From Halichoerus grypus (lineage: Eukaryota; Chordata; Mammalia; Carnivora; Phocidae): a DNA stretch of 64,000 nucleotides. Shown piece by piece: positions 48,755 through 61,506 of the stretch (the stretch's first letter is position 1; each line of letters opens with the position of its first letter). The stretch is from positions 54,054,012 to 54,118,011 of the forward strand of contig NC_135725.1 in NCBI RefSeq assembly GCF_964656455.1, given 5' to 3'. Position numbers and translations under genes: made by a program. Below the pieces are notes generated by a model that was given only the letters and a program-made list of their open reading frames with translations, was not told the origin of the DNA and did no database searches.

Positions 48755-49042
48755 CTGGTTGGAATAAAATCCAAACTTCTCAGTACAAGATCGTAGACAT
48801 CTTTACTTTTCCTGCCCCGCTTTTCCCCACTGTGTCTAATACCATCATCCCCTCCCCCACCACAGTTTACTAAACTCTAATCCCAGAGCCTCATTTCTCT
48901 GTTCAGCTAATGCAAAGCTCTTTGCTGCCTCAGTGACTTTGGACTAACCCACTCTTCCCCTGGCCCTTTGCGTGGCTGAATCCTCTTGCTCTAACTCTCA
49001 CCTCAAGTATCACTTCCTCAGAACAGCTTCCCGTGACTCCTT
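48755..49042 (+). mobile_element. L2, sense
   Basis: Ordered L2 matches: ggttggaataaaatccaaac, agtacaagatcgtagacatc, gctctttgctgcctcagtga, ccctttgcgtggctgaatcc, tctcacctcaagtatcactt and cctcagaacagcttcccgtg. Confidence 0.75.
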
Positions 49043-49465
49043 CACCAATTTCACCCATACCCCCAACCCCCTCCCCTCTGGCAACCTCTGTATTTATGAA
49101 TCTGTTTCTGTTTTTTTTTGTTTGTTCATTAGTTTTGTTTTCTAGATTCTACATTTGAATGAAATCATATGATATTTGTCTTTCTCTGTCTGACCTACTT
49201 CACTTACCCTCTAAGTCCATCCATGTTGTCACAAATGGCAATATCTCATTTTTTCTTTTTTTTTTTTTACAGCTGAGAAATATGCCATCACGTACCACAT
49301 CTTCTTTATCCATACATCTGAATTCCACTGCTGGGTATTTATCCAGAGCAAATGAAAACACCTAATTTGAAAAGGTATATGCACCCCTATGTTTATTGCA
49401 GCATTATTTACAATAGCCAAGATATGGAAGAAACTCAAATGTCCATCAGTAGATGAATGGATAGA
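49043..49465 (-). mobile_element. L1 with 5' inversion (twin-priming structure), minus strand
   Basis: 49043-49320 is antisense L1 3' UTR and ORF2 end (ccaaccccctcccctctggc, tagattctacatttgaatga, tccatccatgttgtcacaaa, accacatcttctttatccat). 49321-49465 is sense ORF2 (attccactgctgggtattta, ttgcagcattatttacaata, gccaagatatggaagaaact, tcagtagatgaatggata). Both pieces end at the same L1 position, the gatgaatggata motif, as expected for twin priming. No poly-T is seen at the low-coordinate end, where it abuts L2. Confidence 0.82.
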
Positions 49466-50785
49466 AAATAAATATTTTTAAATGCGCTAAAATACTGAGT
49501 GGATATCACTGTTTGGCAGAATGACAGGTTATTTTAATGTTCACCTTCTCTCTTTTCCATATATTTCGAAGTTCAAAAATACATACTTTACGCATTAGTA
49601 TTTAAGTAAAAGCTACTGTTTATAATCGTCCTATTTCATGGTAGGACTGAGAAAATGTCATGTTCTGAATGAAGGCCCCTGAAGGCTAAAACTAGGTCTA
49701 ATGGAAGAAAGCCTTTTACAAACTCAATTGGCTTAGTATTGCAGAGTTTTTCTTAAAAACTAGAGCTGGAATGCCTAAAATTCTCAAAAAATGGGAATGC
49801 TGTAGTAATGGATGAAATGTCATCGGGCAGGACTGTGATTATATTTTATATAAATGATGCAGGCCTTCTGCTGAGAATTAGATTAACACAACCTTCTAGC
49901 CTTGAGATATCTTGATTTTTAATTAGGAGGAATGTCTAGTTTTTCTGTTTGTAATCCAAATTAGAAACTTTAACCTTTAAAGTAAAAGTTGAGTTTTTAA
50001 ATTATTTTTCATTGCATATTTGAAAATGGGATTTATGTATGGATATTTTTGATGTCTCACAAGAAAACTGATAAATCCCAATATACCATTGCTGTTGAAA
50101 CATTTCCAAGTTAGGTGAGATTGGGGAATACTGAAAATGTCAAAGAAAGAGATATGTTATTTGACTATATGGATAATTTCCTAGTGCAGCCAAATAACCT
50201 GAAAACATACTTTGGGCCAGACACTTATTTTAAATGATACAGCAAAAGTTGGAAGAGGATATAGAAAAGTATCCATTTCTTGGTTGTTTATTGGCATTTA
50301 AAAAAGTGTTTTTCTACCAGAAAAAACTATCATGGTAACTTGAATTACAAGGTATTGCAACTTGAAAAGTGTGACAGTGTATTCACTTTGGAATAGTGAT
50401 TTTATTTCTCTTAATTCTTCAGAGAGATTCTTTTTTCTAAAGCCTAGTGGATGCTAGCACTCATTCTAAATGTCAATTTAATATCCCTAATAAAATTAGA
50501 AGGCTCTGTTCACATTTACTTAGAACATGATTGTTCATATAGGAAATCCTAAGCAATCTACAAAAATAAAATTTTAGAATTAATAAGTGGATTTAGCTAT
50601 GCTATATGATTCCTGGTCAATATTAACAACAACAAAACACCAGTTATATATCCCTTTTAACTGACAGAATTTGTTTTATCACTTCTTTTAATGCAGATTA
50701 ATGAGATACTTTTTTTTTTTTTTTTTTACTTTTTGCCTGTCTAAAAATGTACTTATTTCAGTTTCATAACTTAATATTTTCTTTT
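49466..50785. other. Intergenic, no gene; T-run at about 50709-50727
   Basis: No repeat family or gene recognised. Confidence 0.4.
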
Positions 50786-50789
50786 TTCA

Positions 50790-53310
50790 GCTTTTACAAT
50801 ATGGCATTGTTTATATACAATAAAACTCACTCTATTTATTACACAGTCGTGTGAATTTTGACAAATGCTTATAGTTCTCTAACCACCACTACATTCAAGA
50901 TCCAGAATAATTCCATCAACCCCCAATTACCCTGTGCCCAATTGCAGTCACCTGTCCTGCCACCCACTGTTCTTGGCAATCACTGATTTCTTTCTATTCT
51001 ATAGCTTTGCCTTTTTGAGAATGTCATATAAATTGGGTCATACAGTATGTGGTTCCTTGTTTTGCTTTTTTCACTTAGCATAATGCATTTGGGGTATATT
51101 CACCTTGTTGCTATACTAATACCTTGTTTCTTTTTGTTGCAGAGAAATATGTCACTGAATTCCTGTACCACAGTTTATCCATTACCCAGGTGAGGGACTG
51201 AGTGCACTTTCCAGGGTTTGTGGGTCTTCATTTGTACCCTAGGAGAAGTAGAATTTTTTTTTTAAACTCTTCCTTCAGGAGCTTAAGCCTTTTATTCTCT
51301 GGAGAGAGAGGACAGATGGATTCAGGGGAAGTTTTGTGTTCTTTCAGCAGTAGTTACTGTTCTACTATTCCCTTCTCCCACCCTGCACCACAGGGAGGCT
51401 TTCTCAGCTCTGTCATTCTGCCTTTGATCTTTCCTTGGGTTATGTCTGTGAAGAAGATCCTGCAAGTGGTTGAGGATGTCCCTTGTGTCTATGGCTCCTA
51501 AGGGTTATGTATTTTCTCACTAGCTCACAGTCAACTCTCAGGAATTCGTTAAACATTTACCTGAATTTTTATTAGCAGTTAGTATGGAATCTGGTGTCTT
51601 GCCCCAGCGAAGGAACCGCTGGTATCTTGCCTTTTCTTAGCTGTTCTTTTTATTTGTTCTTTTTGGGGTTCTCTGGGCTTCTATGTGGATTTTTCTTGGT
51701 GGGTGTGCATGTGTGTGTATAATTTGTAGACTGTATAAATATATAGATAGATATAAATTATATAAAAATATTTGTTATCCACTCTTCATCAGAAATTGAA
51801 TTTGCATGCATATTATGTTGTGTCATATTGCCCCGTAGATTTCAGATGTTTTACCAAAATTTTTCACTATTTTTGCTTTTTGTATTTCAGTTTGGTGAAT
51901 TTCTATTGGACTTCATTCTATTTAGCTGATCCTTCCCTGTGTGGAGTCCGTTATGCTGTCTTCTAATGGAATTAACTCCTCTATCACATTGCTTATTTTT
52001 ATCATTTCTTCTGGGCTCTCTTTTATAGTTTCATCTATCTGTTGAAATTCTCCATGTGTATGTTGCCCATACTTAGTTTAACATAGTAGCCATGTAATGT
52101 CTGTTTTTGATAATTTTAAGGTTCCCATCTGATAATTCTGATATCTGTGCCACATCTGAATTTTTCCTTGATAACTATTTTATTTGTTGGGAATGTATGA
52201 TATTGCTTCATTTTTCTGAGCTTTATAATTTTTATTGAATGCCAATTTTTTTTTTTTTTTTTTGGTAACAAAGCTCTAGAAACTAAAGGAAATATTATTT
52301 ATGCCCAGAAATGTGAAAGCCTCTTCTTACAGGGTGTTGTTAGAGAGGGTTGAGTCCATCTGATTTGTATGTGAATTTGTTGTTGCTTTATTTAGCTTTG
52401 TTGCATCACAAGTTTCAATTCTATTTTTTCTAAGTGATGTTCTGCACCTGCCTTGTGTTTAGTGTGAGGACTATAATGCTAAAGAGTTTTTCTCAATATT
52501 CCAACTCCTCCATTGGATTTTGGCATGTTCTGCATTTCTGCACCACGGAAAGGCTTCCTTCTGTGCTCCTGTAGCCTCCCCCAGTGGTAGACTGCTTTTG
52601 TTATCACTCTGTATTCACAAAGCTCATATGGGGGGGCTCCTTACTTCTCCTGCCTCAATATTAGGCAGGCTTTCTATACCTGATCCTTAGGAGTAGGGCT
52701 CACTCAACATCCCCACTCTTCCTCTGTCAAACAGTTCTGCACTTTACACAATACAGGTTCTGGAACACAAGTAGGTTTCATGTTTCTCCCCTAGTGGCAG
52801 TAAGCAGGAGAGCTCCACCTTATACCAGGTCCCTGGCATGAGTGAGTTTCCTGCTCCTTTGCAGTGACGTAGAACCTTGCTACATATCTGTGCAGGACCC
52901 AGGATGGGTGGATTTCCTATCCCTCCCCCAGCAGTAGATATCTCCTGCTTCGTGTCAGTGCACGGTTTGGGACAGATTGGTTTTCTTTAACATGCCCATC
53001 AATGGGCCTCTTCTTCCTTGTCCCTGACAAGTGTCCAGGACACAGCCGGTTTTTGCGCCCATCGTCCATCAGGAGCCAACCTGTACCTTGTGTTCTGAAT
53101 AGTCTATAGAGTGGAGATGCTGCACCACCCTTAAATTTAGAGAAGTCTTCATGTCTAGACCACAGAGGGGCTCTCTCAGGTGTGTTTCAGTCCTCAAATC
53201 TGCCTTATCAGTCCTCAGTGGAGGCCCAGGGAAAAACTTTGATGGATGGTGTTGACTCACATTGTATCTAGGGCTCTCTGGTGATTCTAAACTGTTAGGG
53301 TAGCGCAAAT
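50790..53310 (-). mobile_element. Antisense old L1 (L1ME/L1M-like): 3' region then ORF1/5' UTR region
   Basis: 50790-51180 is a 3' L1 region (gacaaatgcttatagttctc, aaccaccactacattcaaga, cagaataattccatcaaccc, cttttttcacttagcataat, cagagaaatatgtcactgaa). 51900-52230 is antisense ORF1/coiled-coil-like sequence (tcatttcttctgggctctct, tctgttgaaattctccatgt, atctgataattctgatatct). 52300-53310 resembles an old L1 5' UTR (gttgcatcacaagtttcaat, tgatgttctgcacctgcctt). The assignment weakens toward the right. Whether this is one element or two is not certain. Confidence 0.6.
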
Positions 53311-53685
53311 GCCTTTTAAGAATTTCATTTAGGTTTCAGCTGTTTTCTTCTTACTTGCTGTTATGGTGATGACCTCTTTTTTTTCTACTATTTTACAAAA
53401 AGGGAAAATTTGTACTCTTTTCTCTCTTACAGGTTCTGAACTCTGGATTTCCGTTTTTCAGGTTACTTTGGAACCTCAACTCTGTAGTAGCCTAAAAAAT
53501 TATGGTTTTATAGACTACATGGTTTGTCCTCATTTTTATGGTAGAATTGATGTGTTTTTGAAATTCTCTATATTTTAAGCAGAAGTGGCAATCTGATGTT
53601 TTTCTAAACAGTAGCTAACCATTGGAAAGTAAAAATTAAAAAACACCACTATTAATAGTAGTTTCAAAATATGATTTATGGAGAG
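53311..53685. other. Intergenic, nothing recognised
   Basis: The frame at 53363-53578 (71 residues) has no recognised motif. Confidence 0.35.
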
Positions 53686-53689
53686 ATAG

Positions 53690-54055
53690 ATTTTAAAAAA
53701 ATGTTAAGGAGCTTTACACTCAAAACAATAAAACGTTGTGGAGGGAAATTAAAGAATACATAAGTAAATGGAGAGATGTACCAACTGTGCTTTGGAAAGC
53801 TCAGTATTTGTAAAATTTCACTCCCAAAGCAATCTAAAATGCAATCCCAATCCAAATTCCAAAAGACATTGTTCATGGTAAGAATTGAAAATCTTAGTTT
53901 ATGTAGAAATGTAAAATCCAAAAATCATTAAGGCATTCTAAAAGAACAAAGTTGAAGACTTTTTATTACTCAGTCTCAAGATTTACTTTAAAGCTCAGTA
54001 ACCGAGTGAGTGTGGTATTGGTGAAAAGATGATCAAATAGAATGTGTCAGAATAA
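53690..54055 (+). mobile_element. Sense L1 ORF2 fragment
   Basis: It contains gagggaaattaaagaataca, taagtaaatggagagatgta, cccaaagcaatctaaaatgc, aatcccaatccaaattccaa and gaacaaagttgaagactttt, in L1 ORF2 order (region just after the reverse transcriptase). It is opposite in direction to the element at 50790-53310. Confidence 0.75.
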
Positions 54056-54099
54056 AGGATCCATAAATAGACTAGCTTTTATTTTATTTATCAAATCTC

Positions 54100-54372
54100 C
54101 AACTAAAGTCACTTTCTCACAAAAATCTGTGTCTTCTGAAACTGTAACAGGTTCCTTTAATAAACTCTCACTGTCCTGTCTTTTCATTTTCGTAGTATTT
54201 ATAGTGATGATATTAAATAATTATTTCTATAATTGTTTATTGTTATTGTTCCCCATAAGACCATATAGTTAGAGTGTAAAGTGTGACTCTTTTGTTCATG
54301 GATATTTTAAGACCAAACGCAATGATTGGTACATATTAGGTGTTTAATAAATACCAAGTGAATGAAGGGATC
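54100..54372 (+). mobile_element. Probable L2 3' end, sense
   Basis: It ends caatgattggtacatattag then gtgtttaataaataccaagt and gaatgaagg. This matches the L2 3' terminus (gtgcctggcacatagtaggt, gctcaataaatatttgttga). Confidence 0.6.
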
Positions 54373-54735
54373 TCAGAGTTATGTGAAGGGTTATAAACAA
54401 TCTATTATACTGGCATATATAAGTGATAGCCATTTAAGGACATTGTCTAAACTGCAAAAAGAGGACATATACAATAGACCACTATTTTGCTGTTTTGATA
54501 TTGCTTATAGTTTTTCTTCATTGCTTTTCTCTTTCTAGTCTCATCTGGTCTTTAGTTCTCTCTAGCTTGCTGTATCAGTTGGTGTTCTTAATTTCAAGCA
54601 ATCAGAAACAAATGTGCTTCTTTGTTACTGATAATGTTCAGCAAATTGTCTCTCTCTCAAGAGTGAACTTTTTAGAATGAACCGTTGGATTCCTCAACTT
54701 TTCACAAGATTGCAATGCAACTGGCTTTTCTTTTC
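54373..54735. other. Intergenic, nothing recognised
   Basis: No gene or repeat recognised. Confidence 0.35.
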
Positions 54736-54739
54736 CTTT

Positions 54740-55705
54740 GGATTTTGAAATGATTTGAAAATTATAAAAAAATTGAAAATGTAAGACAATAAATTCCCCT
54801 AAGCATTTATCCAGTTCCCCAAATGTTAACATTTTTCACATACAAGTTTTTATTCTCCCTCCCTCTTTTTTTCTCTCAAATGCATATAGACACACACATA
54901 TATATACATTATGAGACCACATGAGTACACATTATATATACATAGTTTTTTCTTTCAAAAGTTGGAAAGAAATTTGCAGATATGATGCCTCTAAATAACT
55001 AAGGAGTATATTGCCTAAAAACATGATCTTTTCTTACATAATCAAAGGAAGATTATCAAAATCAGGGAATTCATGTTGATTGTTAACAAAACTAAAGACT
55101 AAAAATTTTTCCAATTGTACCACTAACATTTTTTTTTTTTTAGGAAAAAAAACTTCTTTTCACAGAATCCAATCCAGAGTCACACGATAAATTTAAATCT
55201 CCAATCTTTTGGTTTTTCTCATGACTTTAACATATTTTGGAAAAGTTCTGGCTGTTTAATTTCTAGACTATTCCTTAATTTATGTTTGCATTTCATCTTG
55301 ATTAGAATTTGGGTGTGCATTTTTGGTAGAAATTATCATAGGCACTTGATGTCAGCTTTTCAGATATTAATTTGATCACTTGATTGAAGTGTTATTGGCC
55401 AGGTTTATCTAGTATATTTTCCATGGTGATTAATAAGTATTTTACAGACAGAGCTTATAAATATTTGTTCTCATTTTTTAGCCCACTACTTTTAGGTTAC
55501 AGTGATTCTTGCCTGAAATGACTAATAAGATGAGTGCCAAATGGTAATTTTCTAGTTCCATCATTTCTTCTATATTTATTAGTTTGGAATCTACTGTAAG
55601 GAAGAAGTGTTTGTTCTCCACCATTTATTTATATCCATTTGGATTCATGGATTCTTATTTTGTTCTATGACAGTAATATATTCTTATTATTTTTTTTTGT
55701 TGCTC
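54740..55705 (-). mobile_element. Antisense old L1-type 3' region
   Basis: The order atttatccagttccccaaat, gaaatttgcagatatgatgc, acataatcaaaggaagatta, tcaaaatcagggaattcatg, caattgtaccactaacattt, aatccaatccagagtcacac, attagaatttgggtgtgcat, gatcacttgattgaagtgtt, gattcttgcctgaaatgact, aaatggtaattttctagttc and tctactgtaaggaagaagtg matches an ancient dispersed element that I place with L1M/L1ME 3' regions. The family is less certain than the identity of the repeat itself. Confidence 0.5.
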
Positions 55706-58700
55706 AAATGTCTCCTTGATATTTGAAGGCTTTATCTCCCTATCTTTAGCTTACAAATGTCTTACCAAGGCCTCTACAGTATTTAGCCTTTAGGTTCTTT
55801 GAGCATTAAGTTGTCAATATAGAAGACTGGCATGATGTTCTCTGGATGGTAATACAGTTAAGGCTCCTGCAGTCTACAATATGGCACAAAGATACAGAGC
55901 TGACATACCCTAGAAGCAAGATGGTAAATATCTTGTAATTCCTGCTAAGATAAACAAGACAGCTTCTGGTGTTTTCCATTTATTAGGATGGGGGGAAAAA
56001 CATTCCCCAGGTCAATAGTTATACACCATATATTTTAGGTATTAGCTAAGTTGGTGAGCAAAATGGGAAATGACAGATAACATTACTTTCCTATGTACAT
56101 TCAAGTGATAGTGGCATTAATTTCTTAAATTCTCTACTAGTCATATTTTAGCTTTAATGCATCATGGAAGAGTTAGGAAAGAAAAGTACCAAAGATTTCT
56201 ACATGGCCCTTTGTATGAGAACCCATGCAATGCTGTGCCCAGGTGCTAACTATTACTATTACAGTAGATACTAAAAAACTCAATAAATAATGGATAATTT
56301 GGATGTTCCACAGGAGTTATGGTGAGATGGATTCATGTTAGGGCTCTAACATGAAATGATTATCCCCAGTCTCCATAAGCTCCCATACACACTGGCAAAC
56401 AATGGAGAAAGAATATAGGTCTCCAGACTATAGTGTTAACTTTGGCAAGCATCCAATAATCTAAATCCACAAGTAACTTTAGAAATGGTTGCACATAATT
56501 TTGGTAAAGACTAGGATAAAAATACACAGAATATATGGATGCTGTGGTGGTTTTCCTTTAGCATACCCAACTTCTATTTTGTTCAAGGACCTGTAGAACT
56601 AAGACATGATTCAGTTCTGGGAAATGGGAAATAGAACATCAACAGGATGCATCTGTGTTCAGTCCTGGGTATCCCATGATCAAGTAATATCGAATAAAGA
56701 AGTTATTTCTCATGGATCAAATAATTTTGCTTGTTGTACTGCCCTGCACCCTGTTGTGTTAACTAAGCCTGTCTTGTTCTTATTTCTGTGACTTAAAATA
56801 CATTAATTGGGGGGGGGCACCTAATATACACTTACCCTGATTTCTTCTGTAGTATCTCTAATCAAGATGATTACCCTAGAGGGAACAGTCTCAGAAGCAC
56901 TTTTCAGAGATGGTAATGCTCCTCTCCTTATATGTGCATCTTAAAGACATGTGGAAAGGAAAATATTCTTGGATATCTTGTTGTCCTTAGTCACAGCCAC
57001 GTCTGAATTTCCGTCTTTCGAAATAAAGTATTTATAGGAGATTTTGACATTTTAATTTCGAAGAGAAAACCCACCAGCAAATCTAGTGTTTTTTTAAATC
57101 AGTATACAAGTAAAGCATTAGAACTGACCCTAGCTGCTCAAAGTGGCACATTGTATCCAGAATACATGGATCTGTATTAACACACTGACTATTGGCATGT
57201 TCAGCCTGACAATGTTTTCCTTCTTCAGAAAATCACTTTTATTACCCATTTTCTTACATGTTCTACATATTTATGCTTATTATGTTGATATGATTTTCAA
57301 AGTTATGCCTTTTTAAAGCCTTTCTTTCCAGGCTTTACTTCCTATTTTATCTGTGGTACAAGGAGGAATATTCCTCTAATTATAATTCCATTACTAAGGA
57401 GTTGAGTGTGTAAGAATTGGCTTTATCTTGAAAAGCAAGTGCCTCATTTGAGCATTCTATAAAGCATTAAAAATAGAAAAAATTTTATCAAACAGTGAAG
57501 AAGCGGCTGCTTCTGTCAGCAGCTGACGGAGGAGGTTCAGGGAGGGGTGAAGCTTTGGGGGAACCATGAGTTTTGAATTTCCTGTATGCCTATATTTCTC
57601 TGCATAGAGCCCAAATTTCTAAAATCCATGCACTGATTTTCACATAAGAGATGTGGGGAGTCAGTGAATTCAATTGTCGTTGCAATTTGGCAACCTATAA
57701 AATAATAATTTGAGTTAATGATTAGCCACTGTATTGCTGGTGCTGGGAGAGATAACAGATTTTTAAAGTTAGGCAGCATCCCTTGTTTCAGCCTATGTAA
57801 CAACACATTTTAGGGATTTGAACTTGTCATTCTTTTCCTTTAAATTAGTTAATTCCCTTAGAAACAGCCACCCTATGCAGCGTTTCTTGAGTTATTTTTG
57901 CCCATCATGCAATTCTATCACGAGAACAGCAGGGACCCCCCCAAACTTGCTTTCAGTCAGCTTTTTAATCATGGTTATCATACAGAGTAATTTAATCTGC
58001 TCTTATTAACAGAAAGTCACGGGCAACCAGCTGTCTATCCATAAATGATAATGGGATTTTCATTGCATTTAGCAGTAAAAGCAGATAAGAAAGCTCACAT
58101 TTCTTTCTTTTTACTCCAAGTCTCTCATCTATAGTGTAGTCTTGGTTCCAAGGTCTGAATCAGACAGGTTCTCATTTGAAATCAATAGAAATCATCAGAA
58201 TTGCAAACAACAGAGAAAATTTGGGGGATATTTGGACAATAAAGCTTGGAAAATGGACAGAAACCAGTAGTAGATCAAAGGTGGAAAATAAATGCCCAGA
58301 ACACCACCAACAGCACTGTTTTGTCTGAACACACACTAAAATTAGGAAAGAAAAGAGATTTGAACAACACATCTAACAGGTATGATGTGACTAGCGCATC
58401 GAGAACATGGAACCTAAGAGAAAATTACTGCTCATCACAAAGAAGGACATTTTCAGAGCTGCAACCTGACTCTCCTGAGGATACAGATTAGGGATAATAC
58501 TTAAAGTCAATTCCAGGCCTTCCTTTCATACTGAGTACCAAACTGAGAATGAAGGTTGTCAAAAAGTTCCTTGTAGGCCATGTGGATACATTATATTAGG
58601 CTGATAGTTACCTAAGTATCAGTAGTATATAAGTAGATACAGTTGTGCTTTATATACAATCAGTGTATATTTACCATGTTTCTGAGGAAAAATGAGGGCA

Positions 58701-59087
58701 TGAACACTGGCTCAATGGTAAGTGAATTTCAATGACCAATCTCTGCGATAAATAAGTTACTATATAGAAGCAAGTCACTTTGTCTGGAGCTAAGGTTCAG
58801 TTGAAATACAAATTTGCTAACATAGAGTTTTATAGAATCTTTATAGATCAATAATGACTGGTAATTTTACTCTTTCCCCGAATAACTAATACAAAATTAA
58901 AGTGATCGGAGTATTTAAAAAATTTTCCAGTTTTGAACAAGTCCTCTGTTTTTCACCCAGTTTCCATATAAAATATTTTGATTGTTTTTAGGTCACAATC
59001 ATAATTATTCTCTATGGCATTTTATGGCAGCCAGGGTACTTGGCTATTATATTTAAATATAATGAGGAACACCCTTATTCTTTATTT
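55706..59087. other. Repeat-poor intergenic stretch, no gene recognised
   Basis: About 3.4 kb with no gene or repeat I can name. Frames at 56606-56791, 57537-57806 (minus, 89 residues) and 57818-58491 have no family motif. 57480-58090 is discussed as a candidate regulatory element. Confidence 0.45.
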
Positions 59088-59089
59088 TT

Positions 59090-59105
59090 AAAATCACCTC
59101 CTTTA
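59090..59105. repeat. Target-site duplication of the tailless SINE head, left
   Basis: aaaatcacctccttta, identical to 59132-59147. Confidence 0.92.
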
Positions 59106-59131
59106 TGGGGCGCCTGGGTGGCTCAGTCGTT
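59106..59131 (+). mobile_element. Tailless 26-bp CAN-SINE head flanked by target duplication
   Basis: The insert is tggggcgcctgggtggctca followed by gtcgtt, the first ~25 bases of the CAN-SINE head, with no body and no A-tail. It is flanked by a perfect 16-bp duplication, aaaatcacctccttta, at 59090-59105 and 59132-59147. The left duplication begins at TT/AAAA, the preferred L1 endonuclease site. The SINE normally continues gttaagcg, so a ttaa microhomology is shared between the SINE and the target at the right junction. Confidence 0.9.
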
Positions 59132-59147
59132 AAAATCACCTCCTTTA
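59132..59147. repeat. Target-site duplication of the tailless SINE head, right
   Basis: aaaatcacctccttta, identical to 59090-59105. Confidence 0.92.
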
Positions 59148-60820
59148 GTTTCAAGCATGGCCAAAGTTCTACTTTGCAGTCTCCTTATGCAGAAAGTAAT
59201 TACATCCCACTTAACTTTTTGAACATCAGCTAATATTTAATGAGCACCCAGTGGCCACGTGGCAGTGTAATAAGCATTCTTCTTTTTAAATGCCTATTTG
59301 TTCCCAGATTGCAGTGTCTTTTTTAAGATGCTGAGAATCTTAGCAATTTGACAATATGAAAAAAAAAAATAATAGTCCCATTATGAAGAATTAACACTCT
59401 TTAAAATATCCCAGAAACCAAAGAAAAAGAAACATCATCTCTGAATATTAATAATTCCCATAGTTGTAAGATTTTACAGAACTATTTTTTCAGATGTTTA
59501 AATTCAGAATAATTCTGGCATATCAAGAAGAAAACTAATAACTGCACCTAATATTGACAAAATTTGTTAAGTACTTAAAGGAGTTGGATTACACTATTAA
59601 ACTAATAGTGATGTTTTCTGGGGGGAGGGAAAGAGTTGGTCACAATTCTATAAGTCCATAGGACAACCAAGTAGAAGTTGGAGTGTTACCCTAAAATACA
59701 CATCTTAAATCTGCAAATGTTTCTAATGATGAAGGGCAGACAAACGGTTTACAGTAAGGGCTAAAGTTCATTCCTTATTGGTAGACGGATGGGGCAGGTG
59801 GGTGTTGAGACCAGGGCCTATCAGCAAATCTAAGAGCTCTTGATACGGACTGAAGGGCTGGCTATAGCCTCATCTGAAAGATCGATATAGGAGTTGGTTA
59901 AGAGTGTATAATGCCCAGGCTTTGTTTACTTAAAATTATGTTTTGAAAACTTATGATGTGCTGTTATAAATTGGAATATTACCATGATCTCCCCGTTAGC
60001 AGGGAGAGATGCAGAATATCATCCACTTCACAGTTGGGCAGGACTGAGCCTAGGGGTGATCATTGGGAACATCTGGAGTATAGCTGGATCAGGCAAAGAA
60101 TTTAAAAATTTTTGATGGTGTGCTAGATCCGATACATTCTGTTGACATATTTAGCTAGTGGACAGATATATATGAAGTGGATTCATTTGTCAGGCATCCT
60201 GACTGGCTTCTTTTTGGTAGAAAAGATATAAAAAACTTTTAGTGTTGCGTAGAAAAAAAATACGAAAACCACATGTATTCCAACAGATATTATGCTATCT
60301 GGAGGGCAAGAAGAGAAATTTGCTGAGACAAAAAATGGCCATCATATGAAAACTATCATTACTTGGCATCTGCTTCCCACTGAGAAAGAGTGGAAAGTGC
60401 CTCTTTAATATGAGTGGAATGGTAGCCCTGGCCTCCAGGAGAATGGAAACTTTTGTATCAGATACAGGTTGTGAAGAGTTTATAGTACTTTCAAATACTG
60501 AGCAAGGAGTGCATCACTTAATCTGCATGCTAGGAACGATTTGAGACAGGTCCAGAAAGAGTAGACATCAGCTAACAAAAAGCAAGGATGTGTTTTGTGC
60601 CTTTCATTTTTTAGAAACAAAATGATGATCCTAAGTGAGTTAGATAAATGACCCTCTACCTGAACCAAATTCTCAGTATTCTCCAATATATGGAGCACAT
60701 GTAGTTCCATCGTCATAAGCCTAGACATGGGTCTACAAAAGACTCAATGTATGAATTTGTCATAGCTATATCTGTAATAAAAAATAGCTATGATCATTGA
60801 ATGCAGTTTGTCAGCCATTT
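59148..60820. other. Intergenic, nothing recognised
   Basis: The minus-strand frame 60480-60728 has no recognised motif. Confidence 0.4.
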
Positions 60821-60824
60821 TTCT

Positions 60825-61012
60825 CAGAACTTTACATAATTTACCTCATTTAGTCTTTTCAGTAACCTTATGAATGAGGGATAGTCATTATCTCTGTTCT
60901 TGCAAATGAAGAATTTGAAGTTCGGGATGATCACCTTACCTAAATAATCAATGGAAAAGCTAGGACTGGAACCCAGGTCCGCTGACTCCTTGCTCTTACT
61001 TAGTGTGTACTG
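60825..61012 (-). mobile_element. MIR, antisense
   Basis: Antisense MIR core: acctcatttagtcttttcag, taaccttatgaatgagggat, tgcaaatgaagaatttgaag, gctaggactggaacccaggt, ccgctgactccttgctctta. Confidence 0.8.
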
Positions 61013-61365
61013 CTACCAGGGCAATTGTGTTGGACTCTCTTGACGAGGAAAGAGGGATAGGCTCTTGTAAAGGAAAGTACAATTATTAATTCACTTATTT
61101 ATATGTTGGTAAACATTATTTTTTCCTTGTGATTAGAACTTTTAGGATTAGTAAAATACTAAACTTTTAGGATTGGCACATTTCAAATATAACATACGTT
61201 AGTGTTAACTGTGGCTATCATGCTGAGTACTTATACCTGAGTACTTATTCATCTTATCACTGGAAGTTTGTAACTTTTGATCACCTTTATTTAGTTCCCT
61301 TACATCCCATCCCTATCTCTGGTAACCACAAATCTTTTAATTCTTTTTAATGATTTTGGTTGTTT

Positions 61366-61506
61366 TTAGATTCTACATATAAGTGAGATTATACAGTATT
61401 TGTCTTTCACTGTCTGATTTGTTTCACTTAGCATAATGCCCTTAACGTCCATCCATGTTATTGTAAATGGCAAGATTTCCTTATTTTTTATGGCTGAATA
61501 GTATTG

